Source: Salinisphaera sp. (GTDB taxonomy: Bacteria; Pseudomonadota; Gammaproteobacteria; Nevskiales; Salinisphaeraceae). From it: a DNA stretch of 64,000 nt. Shown piece after piece: positions 16,873 through 26,557 of this stretch (positions are counted from its first letter, which is position 1; every line of letters begins with the position of its first letter). The stretch covers positions 1-64,000 of the forward strand of contig NZ_PBYA01000031.1 of the NCBI RefSeq assembly GCF_002729955.1, read 5' to 3'. The position numbers and the translations under genes are program-made. The notes under the pieces were generated by a model. It searched no databases, was not told the origin of the DNA, and was given only the letters and a program-made list of their open reading frames with translations.

Positions 16873-17720
16873 TGGCGATGCAGCTCTGCGGTTTTGAAGT
16901 CGGCATGGACCGGCCGCTGTTTCTTATTGCCGGTCCGGACAGCCTGGAATCGCCCGGCATGGTCATGGACGTGGCCGGGCATTTGGCCGAGCTCTGTCGT
17001 GAGCTGGGCATCGGCTACATCTTCAAGGGGTCGTTCGACAAGGCCAACCGCAGTTCCGGCGACAGCTACCGTGGCCCCGGCATCGAAGCCGGGCTGGATA
17101 TGCTGGCCGCGGTCAAACGCGATATCGGCGTGCCCGTGACCACCGACGTGCATGTCGAAGACCAGATCGCGCCCGTGGCTGCCGTGGTAGATCTGTTACA
17201 GACACCGGCCTTTCTCTGTCGCCAGACCGATTTCATCCAGGCGGTCGCGGCCAGCGGCACGCCGGTGAATATCAAGAAGGGGCAGTTTCTCTCCCCGGGC
17301 GAAATGAACGGTGTGGTGGCCAAGGCACGCGCGGCCGGCGGCGAGCAGATCATGGTCTGTGAGCGCGGCTATGCGTTTGGCTACAACAATCTGGTTGCGG
17401 ATATGCGCAGCCTGGCGATCATGCGCGATACGAACTGTCCGGTGGTGTTCGATGCCACCCATTCGGTCCAGCTACCGGGCGGGCAGGGCAGCCGCTCGGG
17501 CGGCGCGCGCGAACAGATTCCGGTATTGTCGCGCTCTGCCGTGGCGGCCGGAATTTCCGGTTTGTTCATGGAAACGCATCCGGACCCCGACAAGGCCCTT
17601 TGTGATGGGCCCAATTCATGGCCGCTGGCGCATATGCGCGAGCTGCTGGAGACGCTGGTCGAGCTCGACGGCGTGGTCAAACGCCGTGGCACGATCGAGT
17701 CGACGCTCGTCCAACCTTAA
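16872..17720 (+). CDS. kdsA: 3-deoxy-8-phosphooctulonate synthase with Asp at the metal-Cys position
   Basis: KdsA condenses phosphoenolpyruvate with arabinose 5-phosphate to form KDO 8-phosphate for the lipopolysaccharide inner core. The 282-residue protein has [44 protein letters not shown] and METHPDP. By its overall pattern it belongs with the metal-dependent branch (Xanthomonas and Aquifex-like). That branch has GPC at the metal-ligand Cys and the metal-free branch has Asn; here the segment reads IAGPDSLES, with Asp23. The later metal ligands (His in DATHS, Glu in METHP, Asp in CDGP) are present. It overlaps pyrG by one base and precedes eno, the usual pyrG-kdsA-eno order. Confidence 0.95.
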
Positions 17721-19028
<1,308 letters not shown>

Positions 19029-19141
19029 ACGAGTCGCCACACGAGCCAATCGTCCATGCAAGACTGGCGTCGCGACATGAGCACGATGCGCGCCGAGATC
19101 GGCAGCCGCCTGGCGCGGCTGAGCACCGATCTGGCGGGCGC

Positions 19142-19169
19142 TAGACAGGACCGGCCCCCGCGCTACAAT
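19142..19169 (+). promoter_or_regulatory. Putative sigma-70 promoter for ftsB
   Basis: TAGACA at 19142-19147 and TACAAT at 19164-19169 are each one mismatch from the sigma-70 consensus and are separated by 16 bases. The ftsB ATG begins at 19176, only 6 bases after the -10, where transcription would start. The mRNA would therefore be leaderless or nearly so. No ribosome-binding site is visible in this gap. Confidence 0.45.
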
Positions 19170-19175
19170 CGGCGT

Positions 19176-19526
19176 ATGTATCGCGCCGTCATCATCGTGC
19201 TTGTGCTCGTGCTCGCCGCGCTGCAATACCGGCTGTGGGTCGCCGATGGCGGCTGGGCCGAAGTGCATCGTCTGAGCGAGATGAAGCAGGAGTTGGCCGA
19301 GGCCAACGAGCGCAATCAGGTCCGTAACGATGCGCTGCAGGCCGAGGTGGACGACCTCAAGTCCGGCGAGAGCGCGACCGAAGGCCGGGCGCGCTCCGAT
19401 ATGGGCATGATCCGGCGCGACGAGGAATTCTTTCTGACCATTGCGCCGCCCGGCCCGACGCAGCCCAAGAGCCAGGACAGACAGCAGGGCAACGCCGGAA
19501 GCGACGACGGATCCGACGCACAATGA
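19176..19526 (+). CDS. ftsB: Cell division protein FtsB
   Basis: FtsB is a small bitopic membrane protein that joins FtsL and FtsQ in the divisome. A single N-terminal membrane helix (about residues 4-16) is followed by the family motif LQYRLWVADGGW and a coiled-coil (about residues 30-65). The part after RSDMGMIRRDEEFF matches the family's conserved C-terminal segment. The tail, rich in Gln, Ser and Asp, is extra. The ATG at 19176 was chosen because it puts the membrane helix at the very N-terminus, as in homologues. The stop overlaps the truD start (ATGA). Confidence 0.93.
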   Translation: MYRAVIIVLVLVLAALQYRLWVADGGWAEVHRLSEMKQELAEANERNQVRNDALQAEVDDLKSGESATEGRARSDMGMIRRDEEFFLTIAPPGPTQPKSQDRQQGNAGSDDGSDAQ

Positions 19527-20584
19527 CGTTGGTCAACGGCGATGCGGTCGATATGGCCGCATTGGCCTATGCGCGCGGCGAGGTGCCGCAGGCTCGTGCC
19601 CGGTTACGGGCATGCCCGGCCGATTTTTTCGTGGATGAAGACTGCGATATTGCCCTGTCCGGCAGCGGCGAACACTTGTGGTGTCGTATCGAAAAGACCG
19701 GGCTGAACACGCAGGACGCCGTGCAGGCGCTTTCCCGCGCCACGGGCGTACACCCGCGCCAGATCGGTTTTGCCGGCATGAAGGACCGGGTCGCGGTCAC
19801 GCGCCAGTGGCTGTCCATCGCCTGGCCGATTGCCCGCGATCTGCCCGAGCTGGGCGGTATCGACGGTATCGAGGTTCTCGAAATGGGCCGCCACGAGCGC
19901 AAGCTCAAACGCGGTGCCCATCGCGGCAATCACTTCGTGCTGCGCCTGCGCGAGCTCGACGGCGATCGCGATACGCTTGAGGCCGACCTGGCCCGGGTGC
20001 GCGCCCAGGGCGTACCCAACTACTTCGGCGCCCAGCGGTTTGGTCATGGCGGTCGCAACCTCGGCCTGTCGCGGGCGCTGTTCGCCGGCAAGCGGCTGTC
20101 GCGCAACCGGCGCGGCTTCGCGCTATCGGCCGCGCGTTCGCTGCTGTTCAATGCGGTGGTCGATGCCCGCGTGCGCGAGGCCAGCTGGAATACCCTGATC
20201 GACGGCGAAGCCGTGATGCTCGACGGCAGTCACAGCGTCTTTTCGCTGGCCGATACAGATCAGAGCACCGACGAACTGGAACAGCGGCTGGCGCGTTTCG
20301 ATATCCATCCGAGCGGGCCGCTGGCCGGCCGTGGTGGCAAGGACGTGATCCGCGGCCGTGCGCAGGCACTCGAACAGGCCGTACTGGCGGAATACGCGGA
20401 TCTCGTGGCCGGGCTCGAGCGCTGTGATGTCGATGCCGGCCGCCGCGCGCTGCGCCTGGCGGTGCCGTCGCTGGAATGGCAATTCGAGGACGATGCCACA
20501 CTGGTGCTCTCGTTCTGGCTGCCCCCCGGCGCGTTTGCGACCAGCCTGCTGCGCGAACTGCTACAAACAGACGAGCAAGGCTGA
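19523..20584 (+). CDS. truD: tRNA pseudouridine(13) synthase TruD
   Basis: TruD converts U13 of tRNA(Glu) to pseudouridine. The 353-residue protein contains the catalytic motif GFAGMKDRVAVTRQW with Asp88 as the nucleophile, GAHRGNHFVLRLR before the insertion domain, and VPNYFGAQRFG, the family signature. The start ATG overlaps the ftsB stop. In many gammaproteobacteria ispD and ispF separate ftsB from truD; here they are absent and the two genes are fused into one transcription unit. Confidence 0.95.
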   Translation: MTLVNGDAVDMAALAYARGEVPQARARLRACPADFFVDEDCDIALSGSGEHLWCRIEKTGLNTQDAVQALSRATGVHPRQIGFAGMKDRVAVTRQWLSIAWPIARDLPELGGIDGIEVLEMGRHERKLKRGAHRGNHFVLRLRELDGDRDTLEADLARVRAQGVPNYFGAQRFGHGGRNLGLSRALFAGKRLSRNRRGFALSAARSLLFNAVVDARVREASWNTLIDGEAVMLDGSHSVFSLADTDQSTDELEQRLARFDIHPSGPLAGRGGKDVIRGRAQALEQAVLAEYADLVAGLERCDVDAGRRALRLAVPSLEWQFEDDATLVLSFWLPPGAFATSLLRELLQTDEQG

Positions 20585-20762
20585 CCCACGGCGAGATGAC
20601 TCGCGGCCAAGTATTTACCAGGTTCGGCATCGGCGTTCACGCTCGGCGCATTCTTTATTCCGAATGCCTTTTCTGCGCGTGGCCGCGTCTATTTGCTCAC
20701 GATATTCCGCCTTGAGCGCCGCGACGACGGATCCGCGTACCTGATCGATGAGCGGCCCGCGG

Positions 20763-21344
20763 CTATGCCGAGGCATCGAGCCAGCGATATTCCATCTGCC
20801 GTGCGGTACGCCGGGCAAGCGCGGGGTCGGCCAGTTTGGCCACCAGGTAAAGGCTCATGTCGATGCCGGCCGAAATCCCGCCCGAGGTGACATAGCGGCC
20901 GTCCTGCACCCAGCGTTGATCGGGCTGGACCGTCAGTGCCGGAAAGCGGTCGGCAAGCATCGCCTGATCCTCCCAGTGCGTGGTCACGCTGCGGCCATCG
21001 AGCAGGCCGGTCGCGGCCAGCAGGAACGCGCCGGTACACACGCTTGCGACCACCCGGGCCGGTTTAGCCGCTGCATGGAGCGCCGCCAGCGTCTCGGGTC
21101 GCTGCAACTGGGATTCGTGTTCGCCGCCGGCGACGATGAGCACGTCCAGCGGGGCGTGGCTGCCCAGCACATCGTCCGGGACCACGCGAAAACCGCCGCG
21201 CGCGTTTACAACGTTCGAAGTCGCGGCTACCAGACGCGGTTGAAGATGGGCGTCGCCGAGACGAGTGGCAGTAGTGAAAACCTCATAAGGTCCGCTGAAG
21301 TCGAGGACCTCGGCGCCCTCGTAGATGTAGATACCGATTTCCAT
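20763..21344 (-). CDS. DJ-1/PfpI family (isonitrile hydratase-like) protein
   Basis: This 193-residue protein has the class I glutamine-amidotransferase-like fold of the DJ-1/PfpI family. The nucleophile-elbow Cys is visible in VASVCTGAFLLAATGLLDG, and the N-terminus (IYEGAEVLDFSGPYEVF) is like that of isonitrile hydratase and the sensor half of some AraC regulators. No DNA-binding domain follows, so it is a stand-alone domain. The start at 21344 gives the family N-terminus; the open frame upstream lies inside the Smr gene. It is read opposite to truD and together with the Smr gene, 5 bases away. Its substrate is unknown. Confidence 0.8.
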   Translation of the reverse strand: MEIGIYIYEGAEVLDFSGPYEVFTTATRLGDAHLQPRLVAATSNVVNARGGFRVVPDDVLGSHAPLDVLIVAGGEHESQLQRPETLAALHAAAKPARVVASVCTGAFLLAATGLLDGRSVTTHWEDQAMLADRFPALTVQPDQRWVQDGRYVTSGGISAGIDMSLYLVAKLADPALARRTARQMEYRWLDASA

Positions 21345-21349
21345 GCCGC

Positions 21350-21928
21350 TCAGCCGCGCCGCAGGAGCACATACACCGCGCCGGTACCGCCGTCGTTTTC
21401 GCGTGCCGAGCAATAGGCCAGCACCTCGTCGCGCTGGCGCAGCCAGTGGGCGACCTTGACCTTGAGCACGGGGCCGCGGTTGCCCGAGCGCAGCCCCTTG
21501 CCGTGGACCACGCGCACGCAGCGATAGTCGCGATCGAGTGCTTCTCTCAGGAACACCGCAAGGCAATGGCGGGCGACGTCCACGATCATGCCATGCAGGT
21601 CGATCTCGGCCTGGCAGCGGTACTGGCCGCGTCGCAGTTTGCGCATCACCGATAGCTGTACGCCTTCGCGACGGTGGAACAGGTCGTCGCCGGTTTCGAT
21701 ATCGTCGCCGGGCGAGAAATCCAGCAGTTCGCCGATCACCGCCTGTTCGTCGGCCTCACGCATGGCCGGCCGGGCCGAGGGCATATGCCGCCAGGGACGA
21801 CGCCGCTGGCCCTTCGCAACTTCGGTCACCGGCCCGACCGCGTCACGAAACAGGGCGCTGTCGTCGTCGCTAATCTGGCTGTCGCGGTTGGTGCGGGCGC
21901 GGTTTTGGGAACGGGAACGGTCGGCCAT
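21350..21928 (-). CDS. Smr domain protein (SmrA/YdaL-like)
   Basis: The C-terminal half is an Smr domain, a small endonuclease-like fold also found at the end of MutS2. It has the motifs EIDLHGM, VVHGKGLRSGNRGPVLK and GGTGAVYVLL. The first 75 residues are charged and probably disordered, with a region like the DUF2027-type lead of SmrA/SmrB proteins. The gene is divergent from surE across about 100 bases and is probably co-transcribed with the PfpI gene. A role in RNA or DNA cleavage or in rescuing collided ribosomes is known for relatives; which applies here is not visible. Confidence 0.87.
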   Translation of the reverse strand: MADRSRSQNRARTNRDSQISDDDSALFRDAVGPVTEVAKGQRRRPWRHMPSARPAMREADEQAVIGELLDFSPGDDIETGDDLFHRREGVQLSVMRKLRRGQYRCQAEIDLHGMIVDVARHCLAVFLREALDRDYRCVRVVHGKGLRSGNRGPVLKVKVAHWLRQRDEVLAYCSARENDGGTGAVYVLLRRG

Positions 21929-22031
21929 GCCGGTGATTCACTCAAGCAGGAAAGCCTCGATTTAGGCTATGCTAGCGAGCCTGCGGCGTGCTTGCACGCG
22001 CCGATAATCTCGCTTTCCATCGAATCCTTGC

Positions 22032-22781
22032 ATGCGATTACTGCTGAGTAACGATGACGGCTGTCACGCGCCCGGGCTGACGGCCCTGCGCGGCGCCCTC
22101 GCCAAGATCTGTGACGATATCGTCACGGTCGCGCCCGACCGCAACCGCAGCGGGGCAAGCAACTCGCTCACGCTGGAGCGGCCTCTGCGCGTGAGCCAGG
22201 TCGCCGAGGGGCTGTATTCTGTCGACGGCACGCCCACCGACTGCGTGCATCTGGCGACCACCGGCCTGTTCGAGCAGGACGCCGACATGGTCGTCTCCGG
22301 CATCAACCATGGCGCGAATCTCGGCGACGACGTGCTGTATTCGGGCACCGTGGCCGCGGCCACCGAAGGGCGTTCGCTTGGCCTGCCCGCGGTCGCGATC
22401 TCTTTGGTGGGCGAGAATCCGCGCCACTTCGATACGGCGGCTCGGGTGGCGGTATCGGTAGTGAAGCTGCTTATCGACCAGCCGTTGCCCAACGATACGA
22501 TCCTCAACGTGAACGTGCCTGACCTGGCCTACGAAGAACTCTCCGGCTTTGCTGCCACCCGATTGGGCAACCGGCATCGCGCCGAACGGCTGGTCGAGGA
22601 CAGCGATCCGCGCGGGCGCCCGATCTTCTGGATCGGCCGTGCCGGCGGCGAGGCCGATGCCGGCCCGGGCACCGACTTTCATGCCATCGCCTCTGGTCAG
22701 GTCTCGATCACGCCGATACAGATCGATCTGACCCGCCATGACGCGCTCGGCGCGCTGGGCGACTGGGTGGGGCGGCTTTGA
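22032..22781 (+). CDS. surE: 5'/3'-nucleotidase SurE
   Basis: SurE is a metal-dependent nucleoside-monophosphate phosphatase linked to stationary-phase survival. The 249-residue protein begins [10 protein letters not shown], which holds the two metal-binding Asp residues. It also contains [15 protein letters not shown], the family's phosphate-binding loop, GTPTDCV and [20 protein letters not shown]. It is upstream of pcm in the usual order, with a gap of about 105 bases. Confidence 0.97.
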   Translation: MRLLLSNDDGCHAPGLTALRGALAKICDDIVTVAPDRNRSGASNSLTLERPLRVSQVAEGLYSVDGTPTDCVHLATTGLFEQDADMVVSGINHGANLGDDVLYSGTVAAATEGRSLGLPAVAISLVGENPRHFDTAARVAVSVVKLLIDQPLPNDTILNVNVPDLAYEELSGFAATRLGNRHRAERLVEDSDPRGRPIFWIGRAGGEADAGPGTDFHAIASGQVSITPIQIDLTRHDALGALGDWVGRL

Positions 22782-22886
22782 CCGGAGCGGTATCATCGCT
22801 GTGCGCGTTCCGGGCTCGACGCGGCGGGGGCGACCTCGACCAGAACACGGCCGGAACGGCTGTCGGGGTTCAAACGCAACGCGTGC

Positions 22887-23585
22887 ATGACTAGATTCGG
22901 GCTTCCAAAACATCCCCACGTCCGTGGCTTCGGTATGGCCTCGGGGCGCAGCCGTGCGCGTCTTATCGAGCGGCTGCGTGAGCTGGGGATAGACAACGAG
23001 CACGTGCTCGCGGCCATGGAGACGGTGCCGCGGCATCAGTTCGTGGACGAGGCCATGAGCAGTCGTGCCTACGACGATACCGCCTTGCCGATCGGCTACG
23101 GGCAGACGATTTCCCAGCCTTATATCGTCGCGCAGATGACGTCGTTGCTGATCGCCGGCGGTGTACCGGACAACGTGCTCGAGATCGGGACCGGCAGCGG
23201 CTATCAGGCCGCCGTACTCGCCGAGATTCTGCCCGCGGTCTATACCGTGGAACGCATCGAGCCGCTTTATGAACGCGCAAGGCGACGTTTTGCCGAACTC
23301 GGCTATCGCAACGTGCGTGCGCGCCTGGCGCGCGATGGCATGCTGGGACTGCCCGACTACGGGCCGTTTGCGGCGATCGTGGTGACCGCGGGTGCCGAGA
23401 CGCTGCCCACCTCGCTCTACGAACAGCTTGCCGACGGCGGGCGCATCATCGTGCCCGTCGGCCCCAGCGGCGATCAGCGTTTGATCGTGGTCCGTCGCGA
23501 TGGCGGCTATTTTGAACAGCAGGCGCTGGATGCGGTCAGTTTTGTACCGCTTATCGAGCAGCGTAGCGATGAACCCAGCCATTAA
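22887..23585 (+). CDS. pcm: Protein-L-isoaspartate O-methyltransferase
   Basis: Pcm methylates isoaspartyl residues in aged proteins so that they can be repaired. The 232-residue product has GYGQTISQPYIVAQMT (substrate loop), the SAM-binding motif NVLEIGTGSGYQAAVLAE, and the later GGRIIVPVGPSG motif. The segment AMETVPRHQFVDEA is typical. The start at 22887 leaves a 15-residue lead before the conserved region. It is paired with surE upstream and yqaA downstream. Confidence 0.96.
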   Translation: MTRFGLPKHPHVRGFGMASGRSRARLIERLRELGIDNEHVLAAMETVPRHQFVDEAMSSRAYDDTALPIGYGQTISQPYIVAQMTSLLIAGGVPDNVLEIGTGSGYQAAVLAEILPAVYTVERIEPLYERARRRFAELGYRNVRARLARDGMLGLPDYGPFAAIVVTAGAETLPTSLYEQLADGGRIIVPVGPSGDQRLIVVRRDGGYFEQQALDAVSFVPLIEQRSDEPSH

Positions 23586-23610
23586 TAGCCGTTAGGGGAC
23601 GTTCCCACCG

Positions 23611-24186
23611 ATGTTTCGCCGTCTTTACGACTGGGTCGTACGCGCCTCCGGCCACCGCAGGGCGCCTTCTTTTCTCGCCCTGCTTGCGTTCTCCGAGTCT
23701 TCGTTCTTTCCGATTCCGCCGGACGTCATGCTCGCGCCGATGACGCTGGCACGCCCGGAACGCGCCTGGCGGTTCGCCGCCATTACCACCATCGCCTCCG
23801 TGCTTGGCGGCATGCTGGGCTACTGGATCGGGGCGCTGTTTCTGGAAGCGCTGCTGCCGTGGCTCAAGGAGCTGGGCTATTATTCGGCCTACACGACCGC
23901 ACGCGACTGGTTCGAAAGCTACGGCTTCTGGGCGGTATTGCTCGCCGGCGTTTCGCCGATACCGTACAAGGTGTTCACGGTGGCCGCCGGCGCGGTGGCC
24001 ATGCCGTTTGTGCCGTTCATGGCCGGCTCCATTGTCGGCCGCGGCGTTCGCTTTTTTCTGGTGGCCGGGCTGGTACGCTTTCTCGGGCCGGTTTTCGAGC
24101 AGCGTCTGCTCAAATATATCGATTGGATCGGATGGGCTATCGTCGCCGTCATCGTTGTCGTAATCGCGGTACTGCAGCTGCGATGA
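23611..24186 (+). CDS. yqaA: DedA-type membrane protein YqaA
   Basis: This 191-residue integral membrane protein belongs to the SNARE-associated/DedA superfamily, YqaA branch. Visible features are FSESSFFPIPPDVMLAPM near the N-terminus, the GYWIGA stretch, and the re-entrant loop GVSPIPYKVFTVAAGAVAM, followed by two membrane segments. DedA proteins are thought to move lipids or lipid carriers across the membrane; the YqaA substrate is not known. The gene sits between pcm and nlpD, a common place for it. Its stop overlaps the nlpD start as ATGA. Confidence 0.9.
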   Translation: MFRRLYDWVVRASGHRRAPSFLALLAFSESSFFPIPPDVMLAPMTLARPERAWRFAAITTIASVLGGMLGYWIGALFLEALLPWLKELGYYSAYTTARDWFESYGFWAVLLAGVSPIPYKVFTVAAGAVAMPFVPFMAGSIVGRGVRFFLVAGLVRFLGPVFEQRLLKYIDWIGWAIVAVIVVVIAVLQLR

Positions 24187-25103
24187 AGCGCCTGGGGCTG
24201 GTGCTGTTGGTCGCGCTCGCGGTAGCCGGCTGTTCGCTGCGCACCGCGATGCGCCCGGATACCTATACCGTACGCCGGGGCGATACGCTCTCGCAGATCG
24301 CGGCGACCTATGGCATGGACTGGCGCGACCTGGCGCGTTGGAACAACATCCGGGCCCCCTACATCATCGAAGTGGGCCAGCAGCTGTCGCTGGATCCATA
24401 TCCGCCGCTCGACTATTCACGTGCGAGCCGTCCCACGCGCGGCCCGCAGCCGGCCGCGCCACCGGCGGCCAGACAGCCACAGGTCGCACGCGCGCCTCAG
24501 GACTCCCGGGCGGCTCAGGAGGCGGCCATTCAGGCGTCGACGCCACAGCTCACGCGCACGATCGAACAGTCGGGTTCGCCCGCCCGGGGTACGACCCCGA
24601 GTGCGCCAAACCGCCCGGCGCCTGAGCCGGCCGCAACGGTGACCGAGCAGGCTGATGTCGCCGCCGAGGCCGAAATCAATCAGGCAAGTCGCGAATCCGC
24701 TGCCCAGCCCACGCGCACCGGCGGGCCGAGCGAGGACGGCTGGCAATGGCCGGCCAGCGGCTCGATCATCCGCGGCTATGCGGCCCAGCGTACGCGTCAG
24801 GGCATCGATATCGGCGGCCGGGAAGGCTCGCCGGTGTATGCGGCGTCCAGCGGCCGGGTGGTCTACAACGGCACCGGCCTGAAAGGCTACGGCAAGCTGC
24901 TCATCATCAAGCACGATGAAAAGTATCTTTCGGCCTATGGTTTCACCCGCAATACGCGGGTCTCGCAGGGCCAGGACGTGGCCGCGGGCATGCATATCGC
25001 TGATATGGGCCTCGGCCCGCAGAACCGGCCGATGCTGCACTTCGAAATCCGTCGTGATGGGCGGCCTATCGACCCGGCGAGCGTGTTGCCGAACGCCGAC
25101 TAG
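24183..25103 (+). CDS. nlpD: Murein hydrolase activator lipoprotein NlpD
   Basis: NlpD is an outer-membrane lipoprotein that activates the amidase AmiC during cell division. A lipobox (ALAVAGC) follows the signal peptide. A LysM peptidoglycan-binding domain spans about residues 30-75 (YTVRRGDTLSQIAATYGMDW). A Pro/Ala/Gln-rich linker leads to a C-terminal LytM (M23) domain. Active-site His residues of true M23 peptidases are missing: the HxGxD motif reads RQGID and the HxH pair reads MLHF. That degeneration is what is known for activators. The neighbouring rpoS usually found downstream is absent. Confidence 0.95.
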   Translation: MKRLGLVLLVALAVAGCSLRTAMRPDTYTVRRGDTLSQIAATYGMDWRDLARWNNIRAPYIIEVGQQLSLDPYPPLDYSRASRPTRGPQPAAPPAARQPQVARAPQDSRAAQEAAIQASTPQLTRTIEQSGSPARGTTPSAPNRPAPEPAATVTEQADVAAEAEINQASRESAAQPTRTGGPSEDGWQWPASGSIIRGYAAQRTRQGIDIGGREGSPVYAASSGRVVYNGTGLKGYGKLLIIKHDEKYLSAYGFTRNTRVSQGQDVAAGMHIADMGLGPQNRPMLHFEIRRDGRPIDPASVLPNAD

Positions 25104-25311
25104 GCCAGGGCGCCCATGGCGCGCGACGGGATCGGCGCGTCGCGTGCATCGCGTTTTCGGTGCGGCAGTAGGTTTCAGCGTTGTGTTGCAAGCCCTGCGG
25201 CGCTCGTGTCGTCGGTAGTCGGCTTATCGCGATTCTGGCAAACTGCCGCGTCTTGTTTTGTTCCTGTAAATGGCCCACCGAGCCCGCCACGGCTCCCGAA
25301 CCCGATCGATC

Positions 25312-26523
25312 ATGTCTAATCCGTCGCCCAAATCTGAATTCGCGCGAATCAATCGCTTGCCGCCGTATGTGTTCGGCATCATCGGCGAACTCAAGCAGGC
25401 GGCGCGAGCGCGGGGCGAGGACATCATCGACTTCGGCATGGGCAACCCCGATCAGCCGACGCCGGAACATATCGTCAAAAAGCTTACGGACGCGGCCCAG
25501 CGTCCGGATACGCATCGCTATTCCGTATCCAAGGGCGTGCCGCGCCTGCGGCTGGCGATCTGCGACTGGTACAAGCGCAAGTTCGATGTCGATCTCGATC
25601 CGGCGAGCGAAGCCATCGTCACCATGGGCTCGAAAGAGGGCCTGGCGCATCTCATGCTCGCCATCCTCGAGCACGGCGATCAGGTGCTGGTGCCCAACCC
25701 GGCCTATCCGATCCATCCCTACGGCGCGGTGATCGCGGGTGCTGACGTGCGTCATGTGCGCATGATGCCGGACTCGGATTTCTTCGCCGAGCTGGAACGC
25801 GCGATCAAGGAATCCTGGCCGCGTCCGAAGATGATGCTGCTCAACTTTCCGGCCAATCCGACCACCCAGTGTGTCGAGCTGGAATTCTTCGAGCGCTGTG
25901 TGGAAATGGCCCGCGAGTACGATCTGTGGATCGTGCAGGATCTGGCGTACGCCGATCTGTGCTTCGACGGCTACGAGGCGCCGTCGATCCTGCAGGTACC
26001 GGGTGCGAAGGACGTGGCCGTGGAGTGCTATACGCTTTCCAAGAGCTACAACATGCCGGGCTGGCGGGTTGGCTTCATGTGCGGCAATCCGACGCTGATC
26101 GCCGCACTGGCGCGCATGAAGTCCTATCTGGATTACGGCATGTTCACGCCGGTGCAGGTGGCCGCGATCGCGGCGCTCAACGGCCCGCAGGACTGCGTGA
26201 CAGAAATCCGCGACATGTATCAGAAACGGCGCGACGTGCTCTGCGACGGCCTCAACGATATCGGCTGGCAGGTCGATCGCCCCAAGGCAACGATGTTCGT
26301 CTGGGCGCCGATTCCCGAGCCGTATCTGGAAATGGGGTCGCTGGAGTTCACCAAGAAGCTGCTGGCGGATGCCGAGGTTGCGGTATCGCCGGGCATCGGC
26401 TTTGGCGAATACGGCGATACGCACGTGCGCTTCGGCCTGATCGAAAACGAACAGCGCACGCGTCAGGCGCTGCGCAACATCAAGCGCATGTTCAAGCGCG
26501 ACGGGCTGATCGACAGCCTGTAG
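25312..26523 (+). CDS. alaC: Alanine/glutamate-pyruvate aminotransferase (AlaC-like)
   Basis: This 403-residue fold-type I, PLP-dependent aminotransferase resembles AlaC, which makes alanine from pyruvate and glutamate. The N-terminal segment has [12 protein letters not shown]. The substrate loop NFPANPTTQ is in the middle, and the PLP Lys is in [14 protein letters not shown]. The C-terminal Arg for the substrate carboxylate lies in [13 protein letters not shown]. The ATG at 25312 removes a short unlikely lead that would start within the upstream gap. The gene precedes hom and thrC, which suggests an amino-acid biosynthesis cluster; exact substrate specificity cannot be read from the sequence. 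Confidence 0.88.
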   Translation: MSNPSPKSEFARINRLPPYVFGIIGELKQAARARGEDIIDFGMGNPDQPTPEHIVKKLTDAAQRPDTHRYSVSKGVPRLRLAICDWYKRKFDVDLDPASEAIVTMGSKEGLAHLMLAILEHGDQVLVPNPAYPIHPYGAVIAGADVRHVRMMPDSDFFAELERAIKESWPRPKMMLLNFPANPTTQCVELEFFERCVEMAREYDLWIVQDLAYADLCFDGYEAPSILQVPGAKDVAVECYTLSKSYNMPGWRVGFMCGNPTLIAALARMKSYLDYGMFTPVQVAAIAALNGPQDCVTEIRDMYQKRRDVLCDGLNDIGWQVDRPKATMFVWAPIPEPYLEMGSLEFTKKLLADAEVAVSPGIGFGEYGDTHVRFGLIENEQRTRQALRNIKRMFKRDGLIDSL

Positions 26524-26557
26524 GCGCGCTGCGCTCGAACAAAACCAGGAGACGAGA

